Below, one piece after another: positions 18,191 through 27,426 of a stretch of 64,000 bases of DNA (position 1 is its first letter; every line of letters begins with the position of its first letter). Source of the DNA: Methanoregulaceae archaeon (lineage in GTDB: Archaea > Halobacteriota > Methanomicrobia > Methanomicrobiales > Methanospirillaceae); contig JACTVG010000001.1 of assembly GCA_015660965.1 (NCBI GenBank), positions 62,001 through 126,000 of the forward strand, read 5' to 3'. A model generated the notes under the pieces. It was not told the origin of the DNA. It ran no database searches and saw only the letters and a list, made by a program, of their open reading frames with translations. Made by a program: the position numbers and the translations under genes.

Positions 18191-18991
18191 ATGGTGGAAA
18201 ATGATAATATTTACCGTGAACTTGTAGAGAATCAGCAGGATTATATCGTCAAATTCTCTCCAGAAGGACGGCTACTTTTTGCGAATACTGCCTATTGCGA
18301 GCTTACTGGTAAATCAAAAGAGGAACTCATCGGTAGCATTTTCATGCCAGTTACCGAAAGGCAGTATGCTGACGTAATTGCTACTCAGATGGTGAAATTG
18401 TTTCGCCCACCATTTGCTTGTTACGTCGATCAGTGGATGCAGACAAAAAAAGGGATGCGGTGTATAAGTTGGTCTGCACGTTCACTTCTTGATGGATCTC
18501 AATCTGTTCGTGCTATTGTTGCCGTCGGAAGAGATATATCAAATAGTAAATTTCAAGAAAAAGCGATCCAAAAACGTGACCGTGAACTGATGCTAGTTGT
18601 AGAGAGTGGAAAACAGATGTATTACTCACATACGCCTAATAATGTTATGAACTATGTGAGTCCTCGGCTACTAAAATTACTTGGATATCGCCTTCACACC
18701 GGGAAACGATTATGGACGGACTATTTGTCCGATAATCCCGTAAATAAGGAAGGGCTTGAAAGAACCAAACGAGAAATCGCAACTGGAAGAAGAGAACCAC
18801 GATATCGACTAGAATTTGTCACTGGCAATGGTGTGACCATCTGGTTAGAGGTAAATGAATTACCGATTGTTAAAGACGGAAAGACAGTTGCAATAGTCGG
18901 ATCGCTCATTGATATAACAGAGAAAAAAGAGGTCGAGGAAGGACAGCTTGAAGCAGAGATACTACTTAAAGGTTCCTCCTCGCAATTCTAA
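18191..18991 (+). CDS. Double PAS-domain sensor protein without output domain
   Basis: 266 residues with two PAS domains, about 8-120 (NIYRELVENQQDYIVKFSPEG; AIVAVGRDIS) and 135-250 (RLEFVTGNGVTIWLEVNELP; VGSLIDITEKK). The pattern is that of archaeal multi-PAS histidine kinases, but the chain stops shortly after the second PAS linker and no kinase or effector domain follows in any frame that I can read. A strong GGGAGGTGG precedes ATG 18191. It is either a small ligand- or redox-sensing protein acting by protein contact, or a truncated kinase. No partner gene is adjacent. Confidence 0.85.
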   Translation: MVENDNIYRELVENQQDYIVKFSPEGRLLFANTAYCELTGKSKEELIGSIFMPVTERQYADVIATQMVKLFRPPFACYVDQWMQTKKGMRCISWSARSLLDGSQSVRAIVAVGRDISNSKFQEKAIQKRDRELMLVVESGKQMYYSHTPNNVMNYVSPRLLKLLGYRLHTGKRLWTDYLSDNPVNKEGLERTKREIATGRREPRYRLEFVTGNGVTIWLEVNELPIVKDGKTVAIVGSLIDITEKKEVEEGQLEAEILLKGSSSQF

Positions 18992-19150
18992 AGATCAAAT
19001 TTCGGTAACAATCTACTAAAGCGGCAGTTCATACGATTGCCGATGGATACAATAATTACAGTATTGAGAAAAGAAAAAAGCTGATAAGATCTAGTACAAA
19101 ATATTCCAAATCCCAAAAATATTTCTCGCGATGGGGTGTTTTTACTTTTT

Positions 19151-20266
19151 TCAACTACGTCTAATATTTTTTGCTATATAACTACCAGCTCTTGCCGTAT
19201 TCGCGGAACCGCCCATGTCCTTGGTGATGATGCTATTTTGGATACTCCTTTCGATAGCACCTAGAACAGCAGAAGCTGCTTCATGCTCACCTATATGATC
19301 GAGAAGTAGAGAACCTGCCCAAATGGTGGCTATCGGGTTTGCCACACCCAAACCCTTATATTTTGGAGCAGAACCATGAATTGGTTCGAACATTGATGTG
19401 CCTTTAGGGTTAATATTTCCCCCCGGAGCAAGTCCTAACCCGCCCTGGATCATTGCACCGAGGTCTGTAATGATATCTCCAAACATGTTAGGAGTTACCA
19501 CCACATCAAACCATTCGGGATTTTTCACAAACCACATTGTGATTGCATCGACATAATTAAATTCAGTGGTTACATTCGGGTAGACTTTTGCCGTTTCGGT
19601 AAAAATTTCTCGCCAAAGTCCGTAAATATCTGAAAGTACATTTGCCTTATCAACTGATGTGAGCTTGCGTTTACGTCGTTGTGCTAGGTCAAATGCATAG
19701 ATAAAAATTCGCTGTGCACCTTCCCGTGATATAACACCGATTTGATATGCTATTTCATCGGCGTCGCTGTTTATATCAAGACCAAATTTGATTGAGTAAA
19801 GTTCACGTTCTACAGTAAGTTCAGTCTTCTGATTTTTTTTGAATCGTGATCCGATCCCAATATAAAAATCCTCTGTGTTCTCCCGAACAACTACAAAGTC
19901 TATATCTTTGGGTCCCTTATTAGCAAGAGGTGTTTCGACCCCCTTAAGAAGCTTAATTGGCCGAAGGTTAACATATTGGTCAAAGTAAAATCTGATGGTA
20001 AGAAGAATTCCTTTCTCAAGTATCCCCGGTTTCACTCGTTCGTCTCCAATGGCCCCAAAATAGATCGCTTTAAATTTTGAGAGTTCAGAAAGATCTTCTT
20101 CGGTGAGAAGGTTTCCGGTTGAGAGATATCGTTTGGCTCCGATATCAAAATCTACCCACTCAATATCAAAGTTAAATATCTCTCCTGCGGCATCAAGGAC
20201 CTTTTTGCCTTCAGCAATAATCTCGGGTCCAATACCGTCTCCACCTATAGTCGCGATTTTGTACAT
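19151..20266 (-). CDS. leuB: 3-isopropylmalate (or homoisocitrate) dehydrogenase
   Basis: 371-residue NAD-dependent beta-decarboxylating dehydrogenase. Landmarks: the N-terminal GGDGIGPEI, the substrate arginines in [25 protein letters not shown], the catalytic YNYVDA-like segment [12 protein letters not shown], the metal-binding [12 protein letters not shown] and GSAPKY. It overlaps the small dehydratase subunit gene by 22 bases and ends the three-gene operon. In methanogens this family serves either leucine synthesis or the 2-oxosuberate pathway of coenzyme B (AksF); no isopropylmalate or homocitrate synthase gene lies here to decide. Confidence 0.88.
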   Translation of the reverse strand: MYKIATIGGDGIGPEIIAEGKKVLDAAGEIFNFDIEWVDFDIGAKRYLSTGNLLTEEDLSELSKFKAIYFGAIGDERVKPGILEKGILLTIRFYFDQYVNLRPIKLLKGVETPLANKGPKDIDFVVVRENTEDFYIGIGSRFKKNQKTELTVERELYSIKFGLDINSDADEIAYQIGVISREGAQRIFIYAFDLAQRRKRKLTSVDKANVLSDIYGLWREIFTETAKVYPNVTTEFNYVDAITMWFVKNPEWFDVVVTPNMFGDIITDLGAMIQGGLGLAPGGNINPKGTSMFEPIHGSAPKYKGLGVANPIATIWAGSLLLDHIGEHEAASAVLGAIERSIQNSIITKDMGGSANTARAGSYIAKNIRRS

Positions 20267-20745
20267 ATGGGGGCCTCTTTCAATTGTTTCGCATATTCAA
20301 CTAATCCCGCAGCTTCTACAATGCGGTAAACAAATTCCGGTACTGGTTCAACTGGATACTCTTTCCCATCAATGAGAACAATTCCCTCTCGTTCCTTTAC
20401 TACAATCAAACTTCCATCTTTTATTTTGTCCGTGTCAGGACAAACCAGAGGAAGCAAGCCTACATTAATCGCATTACGGAAAAAGATCCTCGCAAATGAC
20501 TGTGCTAGGATAATCCTGATTCCCACGCCTTTGATAGCTAGCGGAGCGTGTTCTCGTGATGAGCCGCAACCAAAATTTCTTCCTGCAACGATTATGTCCC
20601 AGTCATGTGCTAGCCTCGAAAAGTCATCACGAATTCCTTCAAAGGCATGTTTTGCCAGTTCTTTCTCATCATATATAGTAAGGAATCTCCCCGGGATGAT
20701 AGCATCCGTATCAATGTTATCCCCGAATTTCCAGACTCTCATCAT
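20245..20745 (-). CDS. leuD: 3-isopropylmalate dehydratase / homoaconitase, small subunit
   Basis: 166-residue swivelling domain of an aconitase-type enzyme. It shows [12 protein letters not shown] near the start and [19 protein letters not shown] in the middle, followed by [15 protein letters not shown]. The substrate-selecting loop after IIPG reads FLTI, unlike the YLVY of Methanocaldococcus IPMI and the YLRT of its homoaconitase, so specificity is open. The ATG overlaps the large-subunit stop by one base (TAATG); the second ATG three bases on may be used. It combines with LeuC to isomerise the C5-branched hydroxyacid. Confidence 0.9.
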   Translation of the reverse strand: MMRVWKFGDNIDTDAIIPGRFLTIYDEKELAKHAFEGIRDDFSRLAHDWDIIVAGRNFGCGSSREHAPLAIKGVGIRIILAQSFARIFFRNAINVGLLPLVCPDTDKIKDGSLIVVKEREGIVLIDGKEYPVEPVPEFVYRIVEAAGLVEYAKQLKEAPICTKSRL

Positions 20746-21998
20746 TACATCTCCCTCGGATCTGTAATCTCACCGGTAATTGCACTCGCTGCGGCAGTAG
20801 CAGGTGAGCAGAGGTATACTTTCGCATCCGTGCTCCCTTGTCTTCCCCGAAAGTTTCGGTTTGAAGTGGACAGTGAAACCTCTCCAGGCGCGAGGAGTCC
20901 GAACGCGCCTCCCATACACGGACCACAACAAGGTGCTTCAACTAAAGCACCGGCTTTAACAAACTTCTCAATTAGTCCTGCTTTAAGAGTTTTAAGATAT
21001 TCTTCACGAGATGCAGGGATTATAATCACCCGTAAAGATGGTGAGAAGGTCCGGTCTCCCAGCACCTCAGCTGCTTCCACAAAGTCCTCAAACCTACCAT
21101 TGGTACATGAACCGATGAAAACTTGATCAATATGTGTACCAGCTACTTTACTGACAGGTACTCCAAGGTCAACATTGTGTGGAACGGCAACCTGCGGTTG
21201 GAGATTTGAAACGTCATATCGTCGTTGTTCTGCAAACATCGCATTTGAATCACTTTTAAGCTCGAACGGTTTAATCCCTGCTCGACGATCTTTCATATAT
21301 TTCCACGTTGTAGCATCTGGAGGTACTATTCCCGCTTTCGCTCCCATTTCAATCGCCATGTTGCAGCAGGTCATTCTTCCAGCCATATCCATTTGCTGAA
21401 TTGTATCGCCAAAGAACTCGATTGCCTTATAGGTAGCGCCATCAGCGCCGATATCGGCGACGATTGATAGGATCAGATCTTTTGCTCCGACCCGATTCTG
21501 GAAGGTACCGTAAACATCAGCTCGAATTGTTTCAGGAACTCTAAAATATAGTGCTCCAAATTTAAGTACAAAGCCCATGTCAGTCGATCCGATACCGGTT
21601 GCAAATGCACCAACGGCACCATACATACAAGTGTGAGAGTCGGCTCCGACAACAATCTCACCCGGTGCTACATGTCCTTTTTCGACAACAACCTGATGGC
21701 AAACACCTTCAGCGATATCGTAGTTGTGAATCCCTTGGTCGCGAGCAAATTTTCGCATATAGACATGATTCTCTGCAGCTGGGATGGAATCTGCTGGTAC
21801 TTGGTGGTCAAAGAGCATGACAATTTTTTTATGGTCAAAGACTTGGGTTCCCTTCATCTCGTAAAATTTTTGGATAGCAAGAGGACCCGTTATATCATGA
21901 ATCATCGCCGCATCAACTGGCGCCATCACAACCTGTCCCGCTTGAATCTTGTGTGAACATTTACTTGAAAATATTTTTTCTACGATTGTCGCTCCCAT
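20745..21998 (-). CDS. leuC: 3-isopropylmalate dehydratase / homoaconitase, large subunit
   Basis: 417 residues from ATG 21998. The frame is open for another 71 codons upstream but that part is not family-like, and MGATIVEKIFSSKC is the usual opening. Cluster ligands are visible at IGSCTNGR and PCCGPCMGG; GADSHTCMYGAVGAFATGIG is the substrate-binding block. The [4Fe-4S] dehydratase is completed by the small subunit encoded next. Operon order C-D-B is standard. Upstream lies a 500-base stretch with a gene ruin, and the promoter should sit just above 21998. Confidence 0.92.
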   Translation of the reverse strand: MGATIVEKIFSSKCSHKIQAGQVVMAPVDAAMIHDITGPLAIQKFYEMKGTQVFDHKKIVMLFDHQVPADSIPAAENHVYMRKFARDQGIHNYDIAEGVCHQVVVEKGHVAPGEIVVGADSHTCMYGAVGAFATGIGSTDMGFVLKFGALYFRVPETIRADVYGTFQNRVGAKDLILSIVADIGADGATYKAIEFFGDTIQQMDMAGRMTCCNMAIEMGAKAGIVPPDATTWKYMKDRRAGIKPFELKSDSNAMFAEQRRYDVSNLQPQVAVPHNVDLGVPVSKVAGTHIDQVFIGSCTNGRFEDFVEAAEVLGDRTFSPSLRVIIIPASREEYLKTLKAGLIEKFVKAGALVEAPCCGPCMGGAFGLLAPGEVSLSTSNRNFRGRQGSTDAKVYLCSPATAAASAITGEITDPREM

Positions 21999-22498
21999 GC
22001 TCAATCGCAGTACTATGGGCGGTATGGGATAATGTAGTTTCGGCGAGACGCAACTTAGTGTTTCGGAATTTTTTTTTAGTTTGATCAAATACCACTCGCA
22101 TGTATTGCGCATTGAAGCTTTGAAAAAAGCAGGTACTCGTTCCGGTGGTGATGTAGATAGCGTTACATCGGTCCTTGGAGCCCAAATTATTGGTATAAAA
22201 AATGTTGACATTTGGAGTGGTTGTATACCAGTACTTTATGAAAATTATATGATCGGTAACGCGGCACCAAAATCCGACTTCACTCATTTCCAGCCGGGCA
22301 ATGTAACAGTAACTGCAATGCTATTAATCTTTTTCAAGATTCGGTAAATAAAATCTCTTTTCACAATGTTTTTACCCAATCAGTGTGTGATTATTTCATA
22401 AACATAGTTCTTAAAACCGGATCCTTCCGGAATCAATACAAAATTATTCAAGTATCGAATATTCCGAAAATTGCGGATACAATAGGAATGATCAAAGA
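21999..22498. other. 500-base stretch without an intact gene
   Basis: Contains the possible aspartokinase ruin (22081-22347) and the divergent promoters for leuC and nusA. The sequence from about 22348 to 22498 is AT-rich and I see no other structure in it. Confidence 0.5.
22081..22347 (+). pseudogene. Gene ruin, possibly aspartokinase
   Basis: An 88-codon frame, opening with TTG and lacking a Shine-Dalgarno, contains GTRSGGDVDSVTSVLGAQII and KNVDIWSG. These recall the LGRGGSD...GAAL...VEIWTDVDG block of aspartate kinases, but the flanking parts do not follow the family. I regard it as a possible remnant and give it low weight. It runs opposite to leuC and ahead of nusA. Confidence 0.3.
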
Positions 22499-22942
22499 AT
22501 GGAGCGTAATATTGGCTTTAAAGAACGCAGGTACATTGAGGAGTTGAGAATCCTGACTAAATCCACAGCATTGGACTGTGTGATCGATGACCGGTTCGAC
22601 AGAATAATTTACATTATTAAACAAGGAGACATGGGGCTTGCAATTGGGAAAAAAGGTGAGAATATAAAACGGCTTCAGAATGTCTTAGGTAAAAGAATTG
22701 AAATGGTAGAATATGCTGAGTCTCCAAAAGAATTTGTAGCTAATATTTTCAAACCAGCTGAAGTGATTGAAATTGATCAAGGATTAGATAATGGGCCAAT
22801 TAACGTATTAGTCAAGAAAAAAAGTGATCTAGGAATAGCGATTGGTAAGGGTGGCTGTAATATTGAAAAAGCAAGGATTCTTTGTCGTAGATTTTTTGGA
22901 TTTGATGTTGGCGAGGTACTTCTTGTAGCGGGGGAGACATGA
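22499..22942 (+). CDS. nusA: Archaeal NusA-like transcription factor (two KH domains)
   Basis: 147-residue archaeal NusA made of two KH domains only, without the S1 domain of bacterial NusA. KH loops are AIGKKGENI (first) and AIGKGGCNI (second); DCVIDDRFDRIIYIIKQGDMG and VEYAESPKEFVANIFKPA are the typical linkers. It binds RNA and is thought to act in transcript elongation or termination. In many archaea the gene lies in the rpoA2-rpl30e-nusA-rps12 cluster; here it stands with hisE, overlapping it by four bases. It could therefore be a second copy; the usual cluster is outside the window. Confidence 0.88.
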   Translation: MERNIGFKERRYIEELRILTKSTALDCVIDDRFDRIIYIIKQGDMGLAIGKKGENIKRLQNVLGKRIEMVEYAESPKEFVANIFKPAEVIEIDQGLDNGPINVLVKKKSDLGIAIGKGGCNIEKARILCRRFFGFDVGEVLLVAGET

Positions 22943-23241
22943 ATAAAAAAATTGATCCCGCAATTTTCGTGGATCTTTGGGACATTATCAATGAACGAGC
23001 GAATCATCCTTCAGAGCAATCTTATACGAGTCGGCTCCTTACAGATTCGAAAGGGATTGATAAGACCCTCGAAAAGGTCAGTGAAGAATCTACTGAATTT
23101 ATTATTGCGGTAAAAAATGGTGTTCGTGATCGAACAGTAGAAGAGGCGTCGGATTTGATATTCCATTTGTTTGTTGCACTTCGAGCAGCTGATATCGATC
23201 TTGCTGATGTAATAAATGAACTCTCACGGCGACGCAAATAG
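22939..23241 (+). CDS. hisE: Phosphoribosyl-ATP pyrophosphatase
   Basis: 100-residue all-alpha enzyme of the MazG-like superfamily that removes pyrophosphate from phosphoribosyl-ATP, the second step of histidine synthesis. It shows EQSYTSRLLTDSKGIDKTLE, the metal-binding VSEESTEFIIAVKNG and EEASDLIFHLFVAL. Stand-alone HisE is usual in archaea. The ATGA overlap with nusA implies co-translation. No other his gene is nearby. Confidence 0.93.
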   Translation: MNKKIDPAIFVDLWDIINERANHPSEQSYTSRLLTDSKGIDKTLEKVSEESTEFIIAVKNGVRDRTVEEASDLIFHLFVALRAADIDLADVINELSRRRK

Positions 23242-23251
23242 ATCCCTTGAT

Positions 23252-23731
23252 TTATCTTTTTAAAAAAGTATCGAGGTCTACCATTTGGGGAAGGTTTTCA
23301 AAGGCTTGCCCAGCACTCTCAAGTACTGCTTCTTCGACAAAAAGAGGTGCATTTTTTCTAAGAGCTAGAGCAATCCCATCACTTGGTCGACAGTCCACTC
23401 TTTCCTCTTTGTGATCTATTGAGAATACAAGTTGAGCGTAATAAACACCGTCATTGATCGCATCAATCTGTAAGGATTGTACAGAGACACCAAACTTGTC
23501 TAAAGTTTCAATAAAAAGATCATGAGTGAACGGCCGTGGCGGTATTTCTTTAATGTATGCACTGTTTATTGATACTGCCTCAGGAAAACCTATAAAAATA
23601 GGCAGGACTCGTCCCGTCCCGTCAGAAAGTACTACCAGCGGTGCAATACCTCCGGTGCTGATAATAACAAACACTCCTCTCACAGAACATAAGACCGATG
23701 TCATTTCTGCAGAGTCATTATCCTCAACCAT
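23252..23731 (-). CDS. DUF151 bifunctional-nuclease-family protein
   Basis: 159 residues with the DUF151 fold: an N-terminal strand region ending VLPIFIGFPEAVSI, PPRPFTHDLF and the signature RVDCRPSDGIALALR. Plant and bacterial members show weak DNase/RNase activity; the archaeal role is unknown. It converges on hisE (ten bases between stops) and lies 22 bases downstream of the membrane protein gene in the same direction. Start ATG 23731 gives a normal length for the family. Confidence 0.88.
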   Translation of the reverse strand: MVEDNDSAEMTSVLCSVRGVFVIISTGGIAPLVVLSDGTGRVLPIFIGFPEAVSINSAYIKEIPPRPFTHDLFIETLDKFGVSVQSLQIDAINDGVYYAQLVFSIDHKEERVDCRPSDGIALALRKNAPLFVEEAVLESAGQAFENLPQMVDLDTFLKR

Positions 23732-23753
23732 GATAAGGGTTGAGGTAGATCTC

Positions 23754-24779
23754 TTACACCGGTTTTTCTAACGTTGTCTCCCTTCGGACAATCAGAACAC
23801 TTGAGAAAATGCCTAGTGCAAGGTTGAAATAATAAAGAACAACACGCCAGATTACAACAAATACACCAAGAATAGACGATGGAAGGAAGAGGCTATACAT
23901 CGAAGTAGCACCCACTTCCGCAATCCCAGAACTTCCGGGTGTAAGCGGGATCATCATTAATATAGCGAGTATTAAGTTAATGACAAACGATTCAAAAAGC
24001 AACGGGGGTTGCCCTAGCCCGATAAGGATGAGCGATGCAGTTACGCATTCGGAAACCCAATAAAGCATGGTGAAAAATAACCCCCATAAAAGTCCACCCT
24101 TTGCACTCTTAACGAACTTGCGTAGTGCAGAGTGAAAATTGTCTACCTCTTGATCGATCCGGTGCTCCAATTCCTCAATTCTTGGGGATTCCCAATGTCT
24201 TGTAAAGATACGAGCAACTCGAATCATAGTACGTTTAAGAATTTGAGGGCGTTTTGCAAAGATAATGAATAAAACGAGACAGCCAATAATGAAAACGAGT
24301 GTGATGTACATGATTACATTTGAGGTTTCGCCAAGGCTCCTCCACTCACGGTTTAATACAATCATTGCAAATGCCGCAAGCATCACCAGCATTACGCCGT
24401 CCAAAACACGCTCCATGATTACAATTGCAGTTGCATCGCCAAGGGGGACGTTTGCCCGGTAAAGTTCATGGATACGTACTGGTTCTCCTCCTGCTTGTGC
24501 TGGAGTGATACCAGCAGCGAGAAGATTAGCAAAAACAAGATTCAAACTATAGAAAAAGCCAATGCGATAACCCAACGAATTTGTCATCAATTGGACACGC
24601 CAAGCCCAAAAACACATGGTGAAAATGTGGGCAATAAAAGCAAGAATCAGGAAGAGAGGGTTGATCTTATGAAGCGAAGCGATAGTTTGATCGTTAATAG
24701 TGAAAATAAGTAGAAGGACAAGCACTAGTAGCGAAAAAGCGAGGGATATAAAAAGCCATTTCCACTGTGATCGCTCCAT
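23754..24779 (-). CDS. Lysylphosphatidylglycerol-synthase-TM/UPF0104 flippase-like membrane protein
   Basis: 341 residues with about eight membrane helices. The family pattern is clear: NLVFANLLAAGITPAQAGGEPVR with its Gly-Gly-Glu, a cytosolic charged segment near 200-225, and MMIPLTPGSSGIAEVG near the C-terminus. Archaeal relatives such as AglR/AglD-type proteins are associated with polyprenyl-linked sugar translocation; that role is inferred. ATG 24779 is preceded by GAGG at six bases and is better than the TTG four codons upstream. Confidence 0.85.
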   Translation of the reverse strand: MERSQWKWLFISLAFSLLVLVLLLIFTINDQTIASLHKINPLFLILAFIAHIFTMCFWAWRVQLMTNSLGYRIGFFYSLNLVFANLLAAGITPAQAGGEPVRIHELYRANVPLGDATAIVIMERVLDGVMLVMLAAFAMIVLNREWRSLGETSNVIMYITLVFIIGCLVLFIIFAKRPQILKRTMIRVARIFTRHWESPRIEELEHRIDQEVDNFHSALRKFVKSAKGGLLWGLFFTMLYWVSECVTASLILIGLGQPPLLFESFVINLILAILMMIPLTPGSSGIAEVGATSMYSLFLPSSILGVFVVIWRVVLYYFNLALGIFSSVLIVRRETTLEKPV

Positions 24780-24892
24780 TTGTATCCTCAATATCTGAAA
24801 ATGCCTCTAGGTATTTTGTATCTTTAGAGGTTATCGAACAAAGTATAAACGTATGTATGATCAGTGGGTAGTGAAACCAAATGGTTCATTAA

Positions 24893-25465
24893 TCAGAGTG
24901 TAAAAAGATCACGATCTGATATGACTCTTAATAAACCCGCCCGAACTGCCGCATCGAGCCAACCGTGTCCGTAGCTAAAAAACATAAGAGCATTTCCGTT
25001 TTGAAGCTTTAGAAAAGAGCGATTTCCTTGCATTGCATAAATAGAAATAATCATTAAGATTCGTTCGACGGTATCGTGTATTACAGTCTCTCCTTCTGGA
25101 GCAGGAATCGCAGCGGCGCGTGCTTTATCGAGAAGAAGTTTATATCGTTGGGTTTTTTCTTCAAGTAGTTCGCGAAGATTAGTAAGTGGTAATTCTATTG
25201 AAGAAAAAAGTGGATAATCTGACTCTTGGGTCGCAAAAAAGCCGTAAGTTATTCCAAAATGGAGCCACCCAAATGAATAATAAAACGCAGCAAGTGCATT
25301 TACCCAGTCTCCAGATTCAAGAAAGGTGAAACCATCTTCGATATAGGCATTAATCATCTCTAGGTTGTCGGACGCTGACTTATACAGAGCTGTTCCAACC
25401 GGAGTTGTAATTCTGATAATATCCCTCTGTTTGACTAACATCTTTCCACTGTCAGTAATGTTCAT
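24893..25465 (-). CDS. DUF357 family protein
   Basis: 190-residue helical protein. The segment [31 protein letters not shown] is characteristic of DUF357, an archaeal family of unknown function with a TPR-like helical hairpin. It overlaps dphB by four bases, an arrangement often seen, so it may help the diphthamide pathway or simply share regulation. A second helical motif with [16 protein letters not shown] lies near the C-terminus, giving an internal two-fold look. Confidence 0.8.
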   Translation of the reverse strand: MNITDSGKMLVKQRDIIRITTPVGTALYKSASDNLEMINAYIEDGFTFLESGDWVNALAAFYYSFGWLHFGITYGFFATQESDYPLFSSIELPLTNLRELLEEKTQRYKLLLDKARAAAIPAPEGETVIHDTVERILMIISIYAMQGNRSFLKLQNGNALMFFSYGHGWLDAAVRAGLLRVISDRDLFTL

Positions 25466-26211
25466 AGACCAGCAAAAATTTCTAAATATTTTCGTTCCAT
25501 ATCGTGGAGTTCACCTGGGACGACAAGGATATGAAGTGGGGATCCGAAATCAATTTTCCGGATACGCTCAACCGGTCCAGCACTGACAACGGGATTGTCA
25601 GAACCCGCACGTGCTATACCAATATAAATAGGTATATTCAAGTCTTTTTTGTCTGCCATTACTTCGAGCAAGTCGATTGCCTCTTGAATGGTCATAAATC
25701 TGTCATTCTGGATATCGAGATAAACAAGAGTATGAAGGTTCTGGGCGAGGTTCGCAGCGATTACATCGATAGGTGTCATCGGGAACCAATTTTTCTTAGG
25801 GAACGGTAAAGAGCATGATTTACCGAAACGGTAGTTTTGGAGTCCAGTAAGCCCATAGACAGCAGTCGAAATAGAAACGCCGTGAATGATCGCTGTTTTG
25901 ATTCCGATAGTGGCAGCACGGAGTCGAAGATCTATGTGTGTGGTAGATACCATTGGATCACCTACTGTCAGAAATGCCACATTGCTTGTTGTTGCTTCTT
26001 TCAAAAGTTCATCGGGATTTTGTTCAACATCCTCTCGAGAGAGCGGATGTATGGATTTTTTATAATAATTTTCGAGTTCTTTCAGTGATGTACCCATCAA
26101 ACGAGAGGTGTAGCATTCGATGTACACCTTTTCTGCTTCTGCAATGAATGTACGTCCCTTTTCCGAGATATCATTTTTATCAAAGAGGCCGAGTCCTACA
26201 AATGTCAGCAT
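25462..26211 (-). CDS. dphB: Diphthine synthase
   Basis: 249-residue SAM-dependent methyltransferase that methylates the modified histidine of elongation factor 2 on the way to diphthamide. It has [11 protein letters not shown] at the start, [12 protein letters not shown], the [21 protein letters not shown] block and VYLDIQ, all typical of archaeal Dph5. ATG 26211 is taken rather than the TTG five codons upstream because it opens the first strand. The gene overlaps DUF357. Confidence 0.95.
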   Translation of the reverse strand: MLTFVGLGLFDKNDISEKGRTFIAEAEKVYIECYTSRLMGTSLKELENYYKKSIHPLSREDVEQNPDELLKEATTSNVAFLTVGDPMVSTTHIDLRLRAATIGIKTAIIHGVSISTAVYGLTGLQNYRFGKSCSLPFPKKNWFPMTPIDVIAANLAQNLHTLVYLDIQNDRFMTIQEAIDLLEVMADKKDLNIPIYIGIARAGSDNPVVSAGPVERIRKIDFGSPLHILVVPGELHDMERKYLEIFAGL

Positions 26212-26262
26212 TTTTAATTTACCCAAAGATTGTTCGTCACTACTTTCCTTTTGTATGCGTCA

Positions 26263-27426
26263 TCATGGCGACATCTGTACGATAAAGTCAACCAGTGTTT
26301 CGAGAACTAGCTTAACATCTGCCTTTCGATTGGCTGAGATAAAAAAGATAGGTATGTTCTTATCAATCTTAAGTCCCTTTCTTATTTCACTGTCACTCAT
26401 CGTATCCGGAAGGTCAGATTTGTTAGCTGCAATTATCATAACCAGATGTTTCTCTATCATTAATTTTAAGTGATAGCGAGCACGTTCCAGTGACTGCGGT
26501 TTTGTTGCATCAATCATAAGCACAGCTCCCATTGCATGGGAGAGAAGCTTGGGAACAAGGGAATCAAACCGCGGCTCGCCTGGTGTTCCATAAAGAGTAA
26601 TATCAAAATCCTTCCAGTTCAGCCACCCAAAGTCCATCGCTACTGTAGTAGGATCGCCAGTTGTGCCTTTTCGGTCAATTGAAAAACCAATATCAGAGGC
26701 ATTTTTGACGAAGGTAGATTTTCCTGTTTGTGATGGGCCAGTGATGACGATTTTGGGAATATAAAGGACAACTTTTCCTTGAGTAGTGATGAATGGTACC
26801 GATCTCGAGGGAATTTTTGACCATGAGGCGTGTAAGAGTGTGAAATAATTGAATCGGGGTAGAGAATGCAACGAGGAGTTTAAGGTTATAATCAGATCGA
26901 ATTTCGAATCTGTGAGAAATGCATCTATTAAATGTCTGCCTTCGAGGTTAAGATTCTCGACAATTAATGTGGTTTTTTTCGATGTCTTAGCGGAATCTAC
27001 GATTGCAAATGCACCGTCTAGTCCTAGATCCTCATAAATCAGATCAAGGTACAGGAATACAACTTCAACTGCATTTTCAGTGCACAGTTTTTTAACCCGG
27101 ATCTCCCAGGCATTTTGTATATCCTTACGGTTACGACTGCTTTTTTGGATTCGGTCACGATCAACGGCATCGATGTATGCAATCTTTTTATTGAAAATCT
27201 CGAGAGTACAACCCCTTTTTGTTGCTGCTTCGTGTTTGAATACATCAAATGTAGTATGAGGAATGATCACAAGGCATGAGAGACCTTTGGAGAGAGCAGA
27301 AATGAGTGTTGAGATCATGAAGATCTGTCCGTCAACTCCTGGCTCCAAGCTGTATAACACACGACTACCTTTCGGAATACCCCCTCCCAACATTTCATCG
27401 ATGCCGTTGATTCCTGTTGAGATCAT
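26263..27426 (-). CDS. Fusion of a KaiC-like domain (broken P-loop) with a Rab/COG2229-type small GTPase
   Basis: 387 residues. Residues 1-215 follow the RecA/KaiC pattern (STGINGIDEMLGGGIPKGS) but the Walker A loop reads EPGVDGQI and lacks the GKT/S, so it should not bind ATP normally. Residues from about 228 are an intact GTPase: GPSQTGKST, switch I GTTGDPTTVAMDFG, switch II YGTPGEPRFD and NKSD. The TTVAMDFG/TPG pattern is that of COG2229 and MglA-like GTPases. The start ATG overlaps the preceding stop (TAATG), so it is translationally coupled to the degenerate KaiC-like gene upstream. A role in signalling or cell polarity is speculative. Confidence 0.82.
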   Translation of the reverse strand: MISTGINGIDEMLGGGIPKGSRVLYSLEPGVDGQIFMISTLISALSKGLSCLVIIPHTTFDVFKHEAATKRGCTLEIFNKKIAYIDAVDRDRIQKSSRNRKDIQNAWEIRVKKLCTENAVEVVFLYLDLIYEDLGLDGAFAIVDSAKTSKKTTLIVENLNLEGRHLIDAFLTDSKFDLIITLNSSLHSLPRFNYFTLLHASWSKIPSRSVPFITTQGKVVLYIPKIVITGPSQTGKSTFVKNASDIGFSIDRKGTTGDPTTVAMDFGWLNWKDFDITLYGTPGEPRFDSLVPKLLSHAMGAVLMIDATKPQSLERARYHLKLMIEKHLVMIIAANKSDLPDTMSDSEIRKGLKIDKNIPIFFISANRKADVKLVLETLVDFIVQMSP

